Below, in pieces: positions 35,262 through 46,401 of a stretch of 64,000 bases of DNA. The DNA is from Benincasa hispida (taxonomy: Eukaryota; Streptophyta; Magnoliopsida; Cucurbitales; Cucurbitaceae). The position numbers were made by a program, and so were the translations under genes. Each line of letters begins with the position of its first letter. Position 1 is the first letter of the stretch. The stretch covers positions 4,987,630 through 5,051,629 of the forward strand of contig NC_052355.1 of the NCBI RefSeq assembly GCF_009727055.1, read 5' to 3'. Below the pieces are notes generated by a model. The model ran no database searches and was not told the origin of the DNA. It saw nothing but the letters and a program-made list of their open reading frames with translations.

Positions 35262-35930
35262 TACCATCAAGCATGCCATCAATCATCGAGTATGCCATCG
35301 AGCATCATGTATGCTATCAAGCATCAAGTATGCCATCGAGCACGAGCATCAAGTATGCCATTAAGCATCGAGTATGACATCGAGCATCAAGTATGCCATC
35401 GAGCATCAAGTATGCTATCAAGCACGAGCATCAAGTATGGCATCAAGAATCGAGTTGCCATTAAGCATGAGCATCAAGTATGCCATCGAGCATCGAGTAT
35501 GGCATTGTGCATCGAGTATGACATCGAGTACCATCGAGCATCGAGTATTTCACAAAATACCATCAAATAAATTCCATCAAGCATCGAGCTGTCTCTTATA
35601 CACATCTAGATGTGTAATCGAGCATCGAGTATGGCATTGTGCATCGAGTATGACATTGAGTACCATTGTGCATCGAGTATTTCACAAAATACTATCAAGT
35701 AAATGCCATCGAATACGAGTGCCATCGTGCATCGAGTATGACATCGAGTACCATCGAGCATCGAGTATTTCACAAAATACCATCAAATAAATTCCATCAA
35801 GTATGGCATCGTGCATCGAATATGCCATCAAGCACGATTGAGTATGACATCGTGCATCGAGTATTTACCAAAATACCATCGAGTAAATGCCATCGAGTAC
35901 CATCGAATATGGCATTGTGCATCGAGTATA
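35262..35930 (-). repeat. CGAT tract in the leader of element C
   Basis: More than 25 units of the types CATCGAGTATGCCATCGAG, CATCAAGTATGG and CATCGTGCATCGAGTA, with a longer second-order repeat (about 35490-35570, 35615-35690, 35720-35800). The inverse of ATCGTGCATCGAGTA (35849-35863) is the monomer core of the gypsy LTR-E tract at 17630-17765 and 59332-59465. A Tn5 mosaic end interrupts it at 35589. Confidence 0.85.
35589..35607 (+). other. Tn5/Nextera mosaic-end sequence (probable library artefact)
   Basis: CTGTCTCTTATACACATCT is the exact 19-base Tn5 mosaic end used in tagmentation libraries. It is followed by AGATGTGTA (35608-35616), the start of the opposite-strand mosaic end. Flanking sequence on both sides is ordinary CGAT repeat. 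It is best read as adapter sequence assembled into a repeat. Confidence 0.9.
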
Positions 35931-36197
35931 GGGCAGTGGCTGATAAAACAATTTATGCTCTTCTTCACTTTTTTCTTAAATTACAATTTAATTGCAACTG
36001 TAATGACTCCAATCAAATTAAAGACACTTAATCACACATTAAGGCCCATGAATCAAGAGCAATTATAGAAATTACAACATGATTGAAGAGAATTCAATGC
36101 CAAAACTCAGAAAAACCATATCAGTTCACCATTTTCATACAACTTATGAGAAACATGCACCAAGCCAAAATTAACTCGAATTGAATACTTAAATGAT

Positions 36198-36209
36198 GCA
36201 TTAATACCA
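36198..36209 (-). other. Degenerate primer-binding site of element C
   Basis: On the minus strand reads TGGTATTAATGC, matching the initiator-Met PBS TGGTATCAGAGC at 9 of 12 positions. It is separated from the LTR end by two bases, as in the element at 4163. Confidence 0.7.
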
Positions 36210-36211
36210 AT

Positions 36212-37147
36212 TGTTGGTTTACAGAAACATGCAGCGAAAGAAAACAGGATCATTAAACATTATAATTCTTCAATTTTGACATCAAAAAAAGCATGTTCAC
36301 AGAGAATTAAGAGGGTTTCAACACATACTTTGAAGATCCTCTTCTTCAACGAAATACAGCTGCAATCTTCTACATTCAGACCGTAGACCACCACTAGAGC
36401 TTCCCTACTATTCTCTAAGAGCCTTAGATTTAGTTGTGGGACTCCAAACAAGCTTGAATTTAGGTAATTGAAGAAGAGGTTTTCTGGTTTTTCAGCTTGT
36501 TGAAGAACAACTTCTTGAACTTCCAAAATTCAGCAATCCAGCAATTGTATCTGCTTTTCCACTCAATCAAGAGTGGTTTTATGACATGACTCTCATGCAA
36601 ACTGATCACTTTAAGTGATTCCAGCTACTCCTTGAATTTGGTGATAAAATTGTGTGTAAGAAAGTGACTAACCTTCTTGCTTGAAAGTGAGAAAATCCCA
36701 CATTTGGATTTTCCTATTTTTCAATTCCCCTTTACTTTTGAAAAATGATTTTCAAAATCAAAACTTTTTCCAATTTTAATTCTTTAATTAAAATTGAAGT
36801 TTTATTAATTTTACAAAAATTGATTCAATAATCAAAATTTCTAATAAAATTAATAATTAATAATTAATTAAATAATTTAATTAATTCTATTAATTTAATA
36901 TCAAATACTAAATTAATTTGTCACCTATTCCATTACCATGAAGGATTCATGACATTAATATTTAGATCATATTTATATATTAATCGATTCTCCAACTATG
37001 TTTAATTCCAAGATTAAACGTGTAATTATATCACATATAATTACTAATTTCCTTAATTCGAATTTGAGCGTTTCAAATCAACTTATCACACTATTCTAAG
37101 GCTAATCCGTTTATGAGCTAGTAGGGGGACCTAATGAACCCTACAGA
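36212..37147 (-). mobile_element. LTR-C, 5' LTR of element C, truncated
   Basis: Plus-strand start TGTTGGTTTACAGAAAC. Homologous to 18711-19640 up to AGTAGGGGGACCTAATGAACC, where the sequence changes at about 37147 to the equivalent position of an inverted LTR-A. About half the LTR is missing. Confidence 0.75.
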
Positions 37148-37271
37148 GGAGACCTTATGAACTTGTAAATTGAAACTCTAATGATACTTGGATAATTAAT
37201 TAAACTCTTTAATTAAATTACCTAACATCCATTAACCGTCGGACACTCCACTAAAGACTGACACTGCACTC

Positions 37272-39379
37272 TGTTAGGGTTGATGCCCTAAAGTCTCGTG
37301 TCCTGTAGTTTGTAAACAGTTTGTACGAACGCTTGTGGTGTATAATATATGATATTTACTTCACTTCTTGATTTTGCTCATCTGAATGTTTTATTTGCTT
37401 TAACACAAACCAATAAACTAAAATCCCTGGTTGTCTTTATGTAACTTAAGCATGTATATGGTGACATACAAGTGGATCATGTCTTAAGTGATAACCAAAA
37501 TGGTCTGTAGTATATGGATATAGGAGGGAAACCTTATCCGATAATGCTATGGATGCGGCCCGCTTTGTGAAATAGTTACAAGTGTTGTGACTTGTCCCAG
37601 ATGGTTTGATCCTGATCATTCGTGTAGGGGACATGCGAGCGCGGGCGTCCTATACAAATAGTTTGTTTTTTTTTTTATAAGACCTAACCACGAAGTCTTC
37701 ATATCTCATTATATAACACCGTTCATGACAGAGACTTCACTTCACTAGGATGACCATAGGTGATATGACCTCAATCCTGAGTGAGTTGGGAACTTCTGCC
37801 ATTGAGGGTGGTTCTTTAATTTGCATGGGTGTGAGTGGTCAAGCCGCCGAATCAAACCTACCACTTTAGGGATTCATCTGATTTGAGAGCTGGGAACTCA
37901 ACTATACAAGATGGAATTCACTCCTTCCCCAAAGCAGGGGCAAGTAGATAGATAGCTCCCTTAAGGGCTGATTCTAGGGCTTGAATGATGTGGCACCACA
38001 CACCTTTTCATGGCCCGAGAAATGTTCAAATATAGTGGGACTATCTTGTATTGTTCATTAGAGGGATCAGTGGTACTTAAGAAGAGAGATGTAACTACAG
38101 GGGCAAAATGGTAAATTGGCCTACTGTACTTACGAGCATCTGTGAAGGGTTATCGTACTCATGATTAGTTATATCCGATGGACGCAAAATATATCTATGG
38201 TAAGAAGAGTTCAGCTGTCGGTCTTTAGTGGAATGCCTGGCAGTTAACGGATGGTGGATCTCGTGGCTAAAGAGTTTAGTCAACTATTCACGTACCGTTG
38301 AAGCTTCAAACCATAGGTCCATAAGGTCCTCTTTATAGCTTGGATACAAATTAAGAATCAGTTTTTGGGTTAGTTTGAAATGTTCAAATTGACAAGAGGC
38401 TGGTTAATTATATATGATATGATTGACTAAATATATGAGATACATTATTTTTGACGAAATTGGACATAAATTATATTTATATTAAGTACATGAGAAAACA
38501 CTATAGTTGACATATGATATCAAACTATAGGCTAAGAATATAATATGATTATATTCATTATTTTATTAATTGGGCGGTTATGAGATAATTGGTCGAAGTT
38601 TTCTCCGAATTCGTGCAAAAGTGGGATGTTGAATTCAGTTCTAGTAACTGAAGAATAAAATGAAAATAGTTTTTATTTTGCAAAAGACGTGCTAAATCGC
38701 TCACGGTGTGAAAGCATTGTATTGCTTAGTGTTGAGAGCCTATACAATAGTTCTCGCCTAACTAAACGATTACACACTCGCGTTTCTAAATGATCGCTCG
38801 GGATTTCTTAAACGATCGCTTACCTTTACTAGATGATCGCTTAGCGCGTCGAGCGTAACTAAACGATTGCTTACCTTTTGATAGACAATTGCTTAGCATT
38901 TACTATAGATCGTGTACCTTCGTCGTCATACGATCAATCACCCGACTATATGATAGTTTTCCCTATCTCCCACTTGCTTGTTCGTAGTACACGATTGCTT
39001 TTACTCCTCCCCTCTACCAATTCCATCAAAGTCCACCCTTTGGATTCTCACTCTAAGAATACTGAGGGCTTCGAGTTGTGGTGTCACCTCCGTTCACTTG
39101 TTGTTCGGTTCGTGTTGACGACCATGGTGCTGCTAGGCGATTACTTGCTGGACGAGTAGGAACGTGAGAAGTTCGTTCACGGTTGGACCAAGTTCTTGTG
39201 AAGAAAGTCTTCAACTGGTACGTTCTTTCGGTCTTTTGTTTTTATCTTTTAAAGCATGCCAGTAATTAGTGTTTTCAATGCATATCTGTATGTTAGAATT
39301 TATGTGTGGAAATTCTGTCACAATGAAATCAGAAAGATCCGCTTCTGCTCATAGGTACTCTTGTGTAAGAGTTCCTTCA
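37272..39379 (+). mobile_element. Solo LTR-A, plus orientation, TSD CACTC
   Basis: 2108 bp, TGTTAGGGTTGATG...GAGTTCCTTCA, flanked by CACTC at 37267-37271 and 39380-39384. The host LTR-A reads straight through. It is the cleanest full LTR-A in the window. Contains a CGAT tract (38740-38990). Confidence 0.85.
38740..38990 (+). repeat. CGAT tract in solo LTR-A
   Basis: Units such as CTAAACGATTGCTTACC, AAACGATCGCTTACC and TAGATGATCGCTTAGC. GATCGTGTACCT near 38909 is shared exactly with the copia leader tract near 6364. Confidence 0.82.
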
Positions 39380-40251
39380 CACTCTTCGCACTATAAATAT
39401 ATTTCTATGTCCATTGGATATAACCAGTCAACAATGTGATGACCCTTCAAAAATTACTTATAACTACAACTGGGCCAAAATTATTGTTTTGCCCCTATAG
39501 TTACATCTAACTCTTTCAGTACCACCGATCCCTCTAATAAACAATAAGTCATAGTCCAACTATGACCAAGTCCCTCTTGGGCCAGGAGAGGGTGTGACCA
39601 AATTGTTCAAGCCCCGGAATCAGCTCTTAAGGGAGCAATTTATCTACTTACCCAATTATCAAGGAAGGAGTCGTCTTGTGTAGTTGTGATCCCAGCTCCC
39701 CAATTAGACGAATCCCCAAAATGGTAGGCATATTGAGTTGGCAATTTGGCCACTCTCACCCATACAAATCAAAGGCCTGCCTTCATAGGTAGGGGTTCAT
39801 AATTCACTTAGGATTCAGGTCATGTCACATATGGTCATCCTGGTGAAATGTAAGTCTTTATTATTAAGGATGCTATATAATGAGACTTTTCATTTTGTGG
39901 TCCGATCTTATATAGGATACCCTCACTCACATGTTTCCACATGAGTGATCAGGATCAGATCACTTATAGCACTTTACAACACTTGTAACATCTACAAAGC
40001 GGGTTGTATCTGTAGTGTCACTAGGATAAGGTACCCGACCTTATCCATCTACTACAAACCGTTTAGGTTATCATTTAAACATGATCTACTCGTATGTCTC
40101 TACATACATGTTTAAATTACATAAAATAACCTAGGATCTTAGTTTATTGGATTGAATGTATGTTAATAAAATAACAATTATTTTATTAACAACAATTTAT
40201 TTATATAATGAACTACAAGAATACAAGAGATTTAGGATACCAATCCCAACA

Positions 40252-40708
40252 GGAAATCCCAGTAGGCAACAAATTTGTTCTTCTACGATGGGTTGAATGA
40301 TAACACTAAATCCATCTTGGATGCTATTGTTGGGGGACCATTCTTTGGAAAAATTACTACTGAGGCTTATGCTCTTTTGTACGACATGGTTACTATGAGT
40401 TATAATTGGCCATGTGACATAGATTCCAACACCAAAATCATCAAAGCGTATGGTGTCGATGAGGTAAGTGCCATTAGGACTCAATTGACCACAATTACTA
40501 ACAATGTCTAAATTGGTTGTAGGAGGTCAATCACTGAATTCACCATAAAAAACTCTCAAATAGACATGATAGCTTAATCTCAACAAGTTTGAGGAACACA
40601 GGAGAGTGAGATGGCCAATTATATTGACAGAGAGCATTATAGAGGCCACCAAAAAATTCATACTCACTATCATCCTAGCTTAAGAATGAAGGAATCATTG
40701 AAGAACCT
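40252..40708 (+). pseudogene. Athila-like gypsy gag fragment (FYDGLN region)
   Basis: The plus-strand frame from about 40270 to the TAA at 40509 reads FYDGLNDNTKSILDAIVGGP, then EAYALLYDMVTMSYNWP. This is the Athila gag segment that normally follows the CPHHG motif and ends before the nucleic-acid-binding part. Scraps continue to about 40708 in broken frames. It could be the continuation of the gag cut at 18050, with the whole 18051-40251 stack in between, but I cannot prove the join. Confidence 0.68.
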
Positions 40709-41263
40709 TGAGTGAAAACGGGATCGGACCCAAATCCCAAATTTTACAAAACATTCACTTTTACAGAAGAAATATATAATGTTATGCATTTTAAGATAAA
40801 AAATACAACATGCTCTAATAATAAAAGATGTAGAGAGAAAAGAGAACTACGAACTTGAAACTCTAATTTATCCCAAAATGGCCATAACTAGTTGGTTTCC
40901 TCTGTATTCTATGGGATGAGAATCTAGGAGTGTGTGGGCTCTGGCTTTTTAGTAAGGGAAATAATTATTTGAGAGAAGAAGTGAATTGAGTGATTGAGAG
41001 GGATTAACCTTTTTTACAGAACTCTTCTGTAAAAACTTGAAGGAGGAAGAAGATGAAAAACTAATTCCACTTAACTGCATCCCCACACTTTTGCACGTTG
41101 TAGAGAGAAACAGGGGGAGGGAGTTACAACTCCCTCCCAAAAATAACTTTAAAAAATAAAATTAATTTTAATAAAAACATTAATATATATTTATATGATA
41201 ACTACTTTATCATATAATATATATTAAACTATATGTTATATCAAATACAACATATAACCTATA
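40709..41263 (-). mobile_element. LTR-D relative, minus orientation, partial
   Basis: Starts TGAGTGAAAACGGGATCGG, matching 18051 and 59750, and runs through the inverted GGAGGGAGTTACAACTCCC and AT-rich zone to ACATATAACCTATA, where another sequence begins at 41264. Confidence 0.6.
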
Positions 41264-42074
41264 GGGCTTGTTTGGTGGCCCAATATTCTATGTGGGGAGA
41301 TGATATAGCTCCTATATCACTATTTGGCCCATTGATATACCATCTCCCCTTTTCATTTCCTTCAACAACATGTGCATAGTAACCCTCATGTAACAACTCT
41401 CTTAGCTTCTCCACCACCCACTTCCTATGTCTCCTCCCTTCTCATACCCGATTGTCATTCTCTCCTCCCTTCCTATGGCCCACTTACATTTTTATTTCTT
41501 TATTCTTTTCTTGAGTTTATTTCATTATACTTCGAGTGTAATTTCTTTTTCCACTATATTCATTTTATTAAGAAACCATGGTATTTCAATCTAGTTTCAT
41601 GCACCCATTTTCTACCTTTAATTTACATACATCGTTTTTTCCTCTAGTGTCCTGTGATAGAGTATATTAATAATTTATTATCTATAAATTATGTCATTCA
41701 AGTTTTCATTTTTATTTTCTTAGTATATCATTTATTTAACTATATAATGCCCATTAATAAAACCACAATATTTTGGATTAAATCTTTGTATACAATTTCT
41801 CAAAAATAAAAAAAATCTCTTCATATACAACATTAATATTCAAAATCTATCATTCAAAAGCCCATTATAAAACCTCAATAGAAAACTCATCCGTGAATAT
41901 ATATGAGAAAAGTCTCGACAAAATCCCTAAAATTAAACAGAAGCAAAACGTTTTTTTTAAATGCCTCACTAAAATATTTAACTGACCATTCATAACCCTT
42001 TAGTTCTCGATAGTTTTTAAAAATTAAATTTATAAATACTACTTTCCCTAATTTATTTTTATTGTTTATTTGTC

Positions 42075-42106
42075 ATATATATATATATATATCTGTGTGT
42101 GTGTGT
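42075..42106 (+). repeat. (AT)n(TG)n microsatellite
   Basis: About nine AT units followed by about six TG units. Confidence 0.9.
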
Positions 42107-42228
42107 TTAGTATTAAAAAGTGGAAAAAGGTTTTAGAAAAAAAGTTTGTACGTTCATCCCTGGCTTATAATTAAATTTCGTATTTTTAAATGTTGGTATT
42201 TCGTTGACTATTTAAGATTAATCTTAAG

Positions 42229-43199
42229 TTTTGACTGATTTTTTTAAACAACAATAATAAAGAATTATTAAAAGATAATAATTGAATACAAAAAATTGAT
42301 TTGATACAATAATTGAATTATAAGATTTTTTCTAAAAAAATAGTGTTCATACAAGCAAATTGTTTTAGAGTACAAAAAACTAAACCAGATATCACTGACA
42401 TATGAACTCTGCACACCCAAACACAGACATATGAACTCAGACAACACAACTATGCACCCCAAACACATACATCAGAACTCCCTAGACATTAGAACTCCCC
42501 TGACATCAAAACTCCAGACATCCTATATCATCTCAGTGCCCCATACAACCCCTAAATTTTGACTGAGTTATTTTTAAACAACAATAATAAAGAATTATTT
42601 TAAAAGGCAATAATTGAATACAAAAAACTGAATTGATACAATTATTGAATTATAAGATTAAAAAAAATAGTGTTCATACAAGCAAATTATTTTAGAGTAC
42701 AAAAACTAAACCAGATATCACTGACATATGAACTCTGCACACCCAAACACAGACATATGAACTCAGACAACACAACTATGCACCCCAAACACATACATCA
42801 GAACTCCCTAGACATTAGAACTCCCCTGACATCAAAACTCCAGACATCCTATATCATCTCAGTGCCCCATACAACCCCTAAATTTTGACTGAGTTATTTT
42901 TAAACAACAATAATAAAGAATTATTTTAAAAGGCAATAATTGAATACAAAAAACTGAATTGATACAATTATTGAATTATAAGATTTTTCTAAAAAAATAG
43001 TGTTCATACAAGCAAATTGTTTTAGAGTACAAAAAACTGAACCAGATATCACTGACATATGAACTCTGCACATCCAAATACAGACATATGAACTCAGTGT
43101 TGACCCTAAACACATACATTAAAACTCCCTAGACATCAGAATTCCCCCGATATTAGAACTCCAGACATCCTATATCATCTCAGCATCCCAAACAGTCCC
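42229..43199 (+). repeat. Three tandem copies of a ~327-bp unit
   Basis: Units start at 42229, 42557 and 42883 (TTTTGACTGAGTTATT). Units 1 and 2 are nearly identical and unit 3 is more diverged and shorter. Each unit ends in a sequence resembling the right terminus of the candidate TIR element (CAGTGCCCCATACAACCCCT in the first two, CAGCATCCCAAACAGTCCCT in the third). Within units, short ATGAACTC / GAACTCC words recur. No coding potential. Confidence 0.85.
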
Positions 43200-43986
43200 T
43201 TAAAGATGTAATATATTTTTAGATTTTTTCTCTTATTCTATTATCTATTACAAATATCCTTAAATTAATGTTTGAAATTAAAAAGATATCAAATCATACA
43301 AATAAAAAAATTTGTTCTAAGCTTTGATATGATTATCACAAAATTTTTAGAAAATTTTTTTTTTTGGTTTTTGAATCAAAGTTTAAAATTAAGAGCACAA
43401 TCAAATCATTCAAATGAAAATAATGAAAAAGAAAAAAAACTAAAAGATTGTTGTGACGAAATTAAAAAGGAAAATATTTTGGCTTTAAATTAAAATTTGA
43501 AATTACGAGATAATCCAATCGTCGAAATAATATATTTATTATATTTAATCCTCTAATAACATTCATATATTTTTCATCAAATACAACTAAAGTACGTATT
43601 TTTAACATGATAAAACACGTGAACATTCAACTAGTTATTACTAGTATCTTATATCTGTTTTCCAAAAATATAGTGACTCCATTAAATATAAATTTTTGAA
43701 AAATGAAAACAATATATATTTTAAATTTTAGTTAAAATTTATCTTATTAAAAGTACTTGTTTTTCTTACAATTTCAATACTGTTGGGTGTTAGATAATTT
43801 CTACGAACAGATTGTTGGTCGTTTACATTATTTAGATGAAGCTTCAAAACATGTTATTACTTTTTGAAATATTTAACCAGAAAAACTTGTTTAGAAGTTT
43901 CTAATTTCTCTCAGATTTGTTATCAATAAATCATACCATGAAAAAGAAAAAAAATTAATTTGTTAGCTCAAATGATAATATATATA
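43200..43986. other. AT-rich sequence without recognised features
   Basis: No coding sequence, LTR or tandem repeat recognised. It lies downstream of the beta-galactosidase pseudogene on the minus strand. No poly(A) tract is visible at the pseudogene end. Confidence 0.5.
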
Positions 43987-45850
43987 TTACATCACTCGAT
44001 TCTTTGAGCATGGTGCTTGAACTGCCAATCTTGCAGATAAATTGGTAGCATCGCCCAATCCAAACGACTTTGCAGATACATCAATGAAACAATTTTCCAT
44101 ACCAATGCAAGTATTTTCCACCAAAAGAGCACTATTTGTCACATCCCATGAGCCTTTTTTGAATGAACCACATTTTCCCTCTGGATTTCCATAGCTAGCA
44201 ATTTGGATTTCAGAGATGATATGCCTTCCTTGATAAGACAACTCTAACGTGCTTCCTTCATTAGCATTTCCACATATTGTTCCTATAGTGATGGTCTGAA
44301 CTGAGACTTGTTGAGGATCTCCACCAATTTCTTCAAACAAAACCAATATATTGGTGTCATCTGATAGAAACGATCTTGGAACATGATACCATCTTTGGGA
44401 AAGATTTCCACAATTTCCAATGCATTTGCTAAGGTCATATGCACCTCTATAGTCACAGGTTGCATTGCAACTATCATCAACTATCATTGCTAGCAATGAA
44501 AGAAGGCCAAAATCGACATATGCTTTGTCCATTTACCCAAGCCTGACCTTTTCCCATTCCTTGCATGTCCAATACTACAGGGTCAATTTCTGAAGGTGTC
44601 TTAAAGCTTTTTTTGTACCATGTCATTCTCCTTCTAATAGATTTTTTATTTAATGTGCTCCAATTTGTTCTCTGTGAGAATATTGGGTTGTAAAGTTGCT
44701 TCATTTCTCCATTTAATCCAACCTTATAAGACCATAAATTTGATGACAAATCAGTTGTGACATTTCCATCTCCAATTAGATAAATGGGACCTTCATCAAT
44801 TCTAGTTGACACCATGTCATAAAATCTTACTATGGCACTCGGAAGGGATATGGTGTTGGTTCCAACTTTTAATAGAATGGGTTTCTCAAATACAAAGTTC
44901 TGACCATTGCTTCCCCATTGCGACCCAATGTACCTTCTGTTTACAAAGGCATGAAGCACATGACTTTTTGTATTCACTTGGAGAGTTACATTTTGAAGTG
45001 AAGACGTTGAATTGGTTTCAACATTTGTCATATACCATAAGTAGTCACTAAAATCAACCGTGGTTCTTTTTTGTTCCAAAAGAAGGTTTGCGTAAAATGT
45101 ACCTTTTCCTTGTAGATTGTCTCTCATGGGCTCCGGAGCCCAAACCCACGACAGTTATGCATTTTGCTTCTCATTCTTCACCTTCACAAACATAGAAGTT
45201 TGGGAATTTATTTTTGCAGTGTTGAAAACCTCTTTGTTGCAACCGTTAAGAATGTTCACAGACCAAACTGGTACAAAATACTTTCCCTCTGCCTGCAAAT
45301 CTATGGTAGCATCATTGCTGCCATATGTGTTACTCAAAAAACAAAACCTTTCACCTGTTGTTGGGTTAGAGAATTTTGTTAAAGTAACAAAGCTACTAAG
45401 TTTTTGGTCTGAATGGGTGCTGTTGGTGAGAATCTTCTTTCCCATTTTGATGGATGCATGGAGTTGTTTGAGATGTCCCCATTTGGGTTGATTCAAGTTT
45501 CCATATTCATCAAATGGGGCATTGTAATCATAAGACGTAGTAATGAATGGACCTCCCGATATTCTTCCAAAGTTTGTGCCTCCAAGATACATGTAATAAT
45601 TGTTAAACACACCACCAGATTGGAAAAATCTTGCTACAGAAAAAGCTACATCTTTTTCACTTCTATAAGGGTCTTTATCGCCCCATTTCTGGAACCATCC
45701 CACCCAATTTTCAGTAAATATTTTTGGGCTCTTAGGATTGTTAGGACTAAAGTTATCACAATAGAATCCATTGCATGTATTAATAATAGGTTGTGGGGCA
45801 TCACTTTGTTGGCACATGATCCATGAAAAACCAATATTGTTGGCAAAAGA
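43987..45850 (-). pseudogene. Beta-galactosidase (GH35) pseudogene, intronless and 5'-truncated
   Basis: Derived from a plant cell-wall beta-galactosidase that releases terminal galactose from wall polysaccharides. Minus-strand homology starts near 45850 (SWIMCQQSDAP). It includes NTCNGFYC, the nucleophile motif TENW (Glu at 45710-45712), NYYMYLGGTNFGR (family YHGGTNFGR) and QPKWGHLKQLH. It then runs through the jelly-roll part (GKGQAWVNGQSICRFWPSF) to a C-terminal galactose-binding lectin-like domain (TICGNANEGSTLELSYQG, then CIGMENC, then ending CSKNRVM). About 190 N-terminal residues are absent: signal peptide and the acid/base motif. An in-frame TAA at 45155-45157 precedes LSWVWAPEPM. A 10-bp near-duplication at 44471-44490 shifts the frame. 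Plant members have many introns; none interrupt this 1.86 kb, so a retrocopy is likely. Confidence 0.88.
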
Positions 45851-46401
45851 ATTTCTAAAATATTGTTCGACCTTATCCTGAAATAACTTATCCCCGAATT
45901 AAAAATATTACACCAAAATTTTGTTTTCCCAACATGGATTTGCTAATTCATTTTCTATCTTTGGTTTGAATTTTAAAGACATCAACTTCATTTGAGTAAT
46001 AAAGTAAGGCTAATAAATTCAATTATAGTGAGTTTGAGTTTTGTCTCATTAGTTGAACCTCATGTATTCGAGCATCTTTCTTCAACTTTTTTATTTTTTA
46101 TTTTTAGATTTTTCATTTTGTGCATTGGGGTCATATAATAAAATGGGACATGGTAAGCAAAATAGATTTACATCTGATTTTGGTCTATCAACTCTAGCTT
46201 TCAATTTTTTTTTTTTTTTTGTCCTCCTCTTTTCTAAAAATGTATACATTTTGTGATAATGACATGACCTTTAACTTGATGTTGAAATGAATATGCAATT
46301 ATATACCCATGTTAAATAAGCCGCCAAATAAGCAGGCTAAAGTTTTCCAACTTTTCAACAGAATGTTCTTGCTATGTGTTCTGTGTCAAGAATGATGTCA
46401 T
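45851..46401. other. AT-rich sequence without recognised features
   Basis: Upstream of the truncated pseudogene and left of LTR-A. Contains an 18-base T run near 46203-46220. No coding sequence or repeat family recognised. Confidence 0.5.

Larger units (their letters stand above)
34991..36197 (-). other. Leader of copia element C, LTR-proximal part
   Basis: Resumes at GGTGGGATTTTAAATC, the inverse of 7145-7190, after the solo LTR-B. Contains the CCGGTTC-like stretch near 35200-35250 and then the CGAT tract 35262-35930. Long open frames in the tract are repeat translations, not genes. Confidence 0.65.
37148..40251 (-). mobile_element. LTR-A, minus orientation, left part missing, split by a solo LTR-A
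   Basis: 37148-37271 and 39380-40251 form one LTR-A, continuous in comparison with 33060-34104 and 47330-48406. It ends ATACCAATCCCAACA at 40251. It is joined to truncated LTR-C on the left and to Athila gag on the right. Confidence 0.7.
41264..43199. mobile_element. Possible TIR DNA element holding a tandem triplicate
   Basis: The left end GGGCTTGTTTGG and the inverse of the right end GGGACTGTTTGG (43188-43199) form an imperfect terminal inverted repeat, reminiscent of hAT or PIF/Harbinger ends. The flanks are CTATA and TTAAA, not a clear target duplication. No transposase was seen. The interior is AT-rich non-coding sequence with a TA/TG microsatellite (42075-42106) and three tandem ~327-bp units from 42229. 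Confidence 0.35.

Noticed and set aside
35292..36068. Three overlapping long open frames of repetitive protein
   Set aside because: They are translations of the CGAT tandem tract in several frames and run through the adapter sequence; no sign of coding beyond repeat periodicity.
38878..39159. Open frame of 93 codons in solo LTR-A
   Set aside because: Follows the CGAT tract inside an LTR, not preserved in the other LTR-A copies.
41264..43199. Firm assignment to hAT or PIF/Harbinger
   Set aside because: Inverted ends are imperfect, no target duplication of the expected length is visible and no transposase is present, so only a tentative call is kept.
43272..43493. AT-rich open frame of 73 codons
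   Set aside because: Lysine/asparagine-rich composition expected from AT-rich DNA; no motif or context.
45164..45826. Plus-strand frames across the beta-galactosidase copy
   Set aside because: Antisense shadows of the GH35 sequence; no recognisable product.
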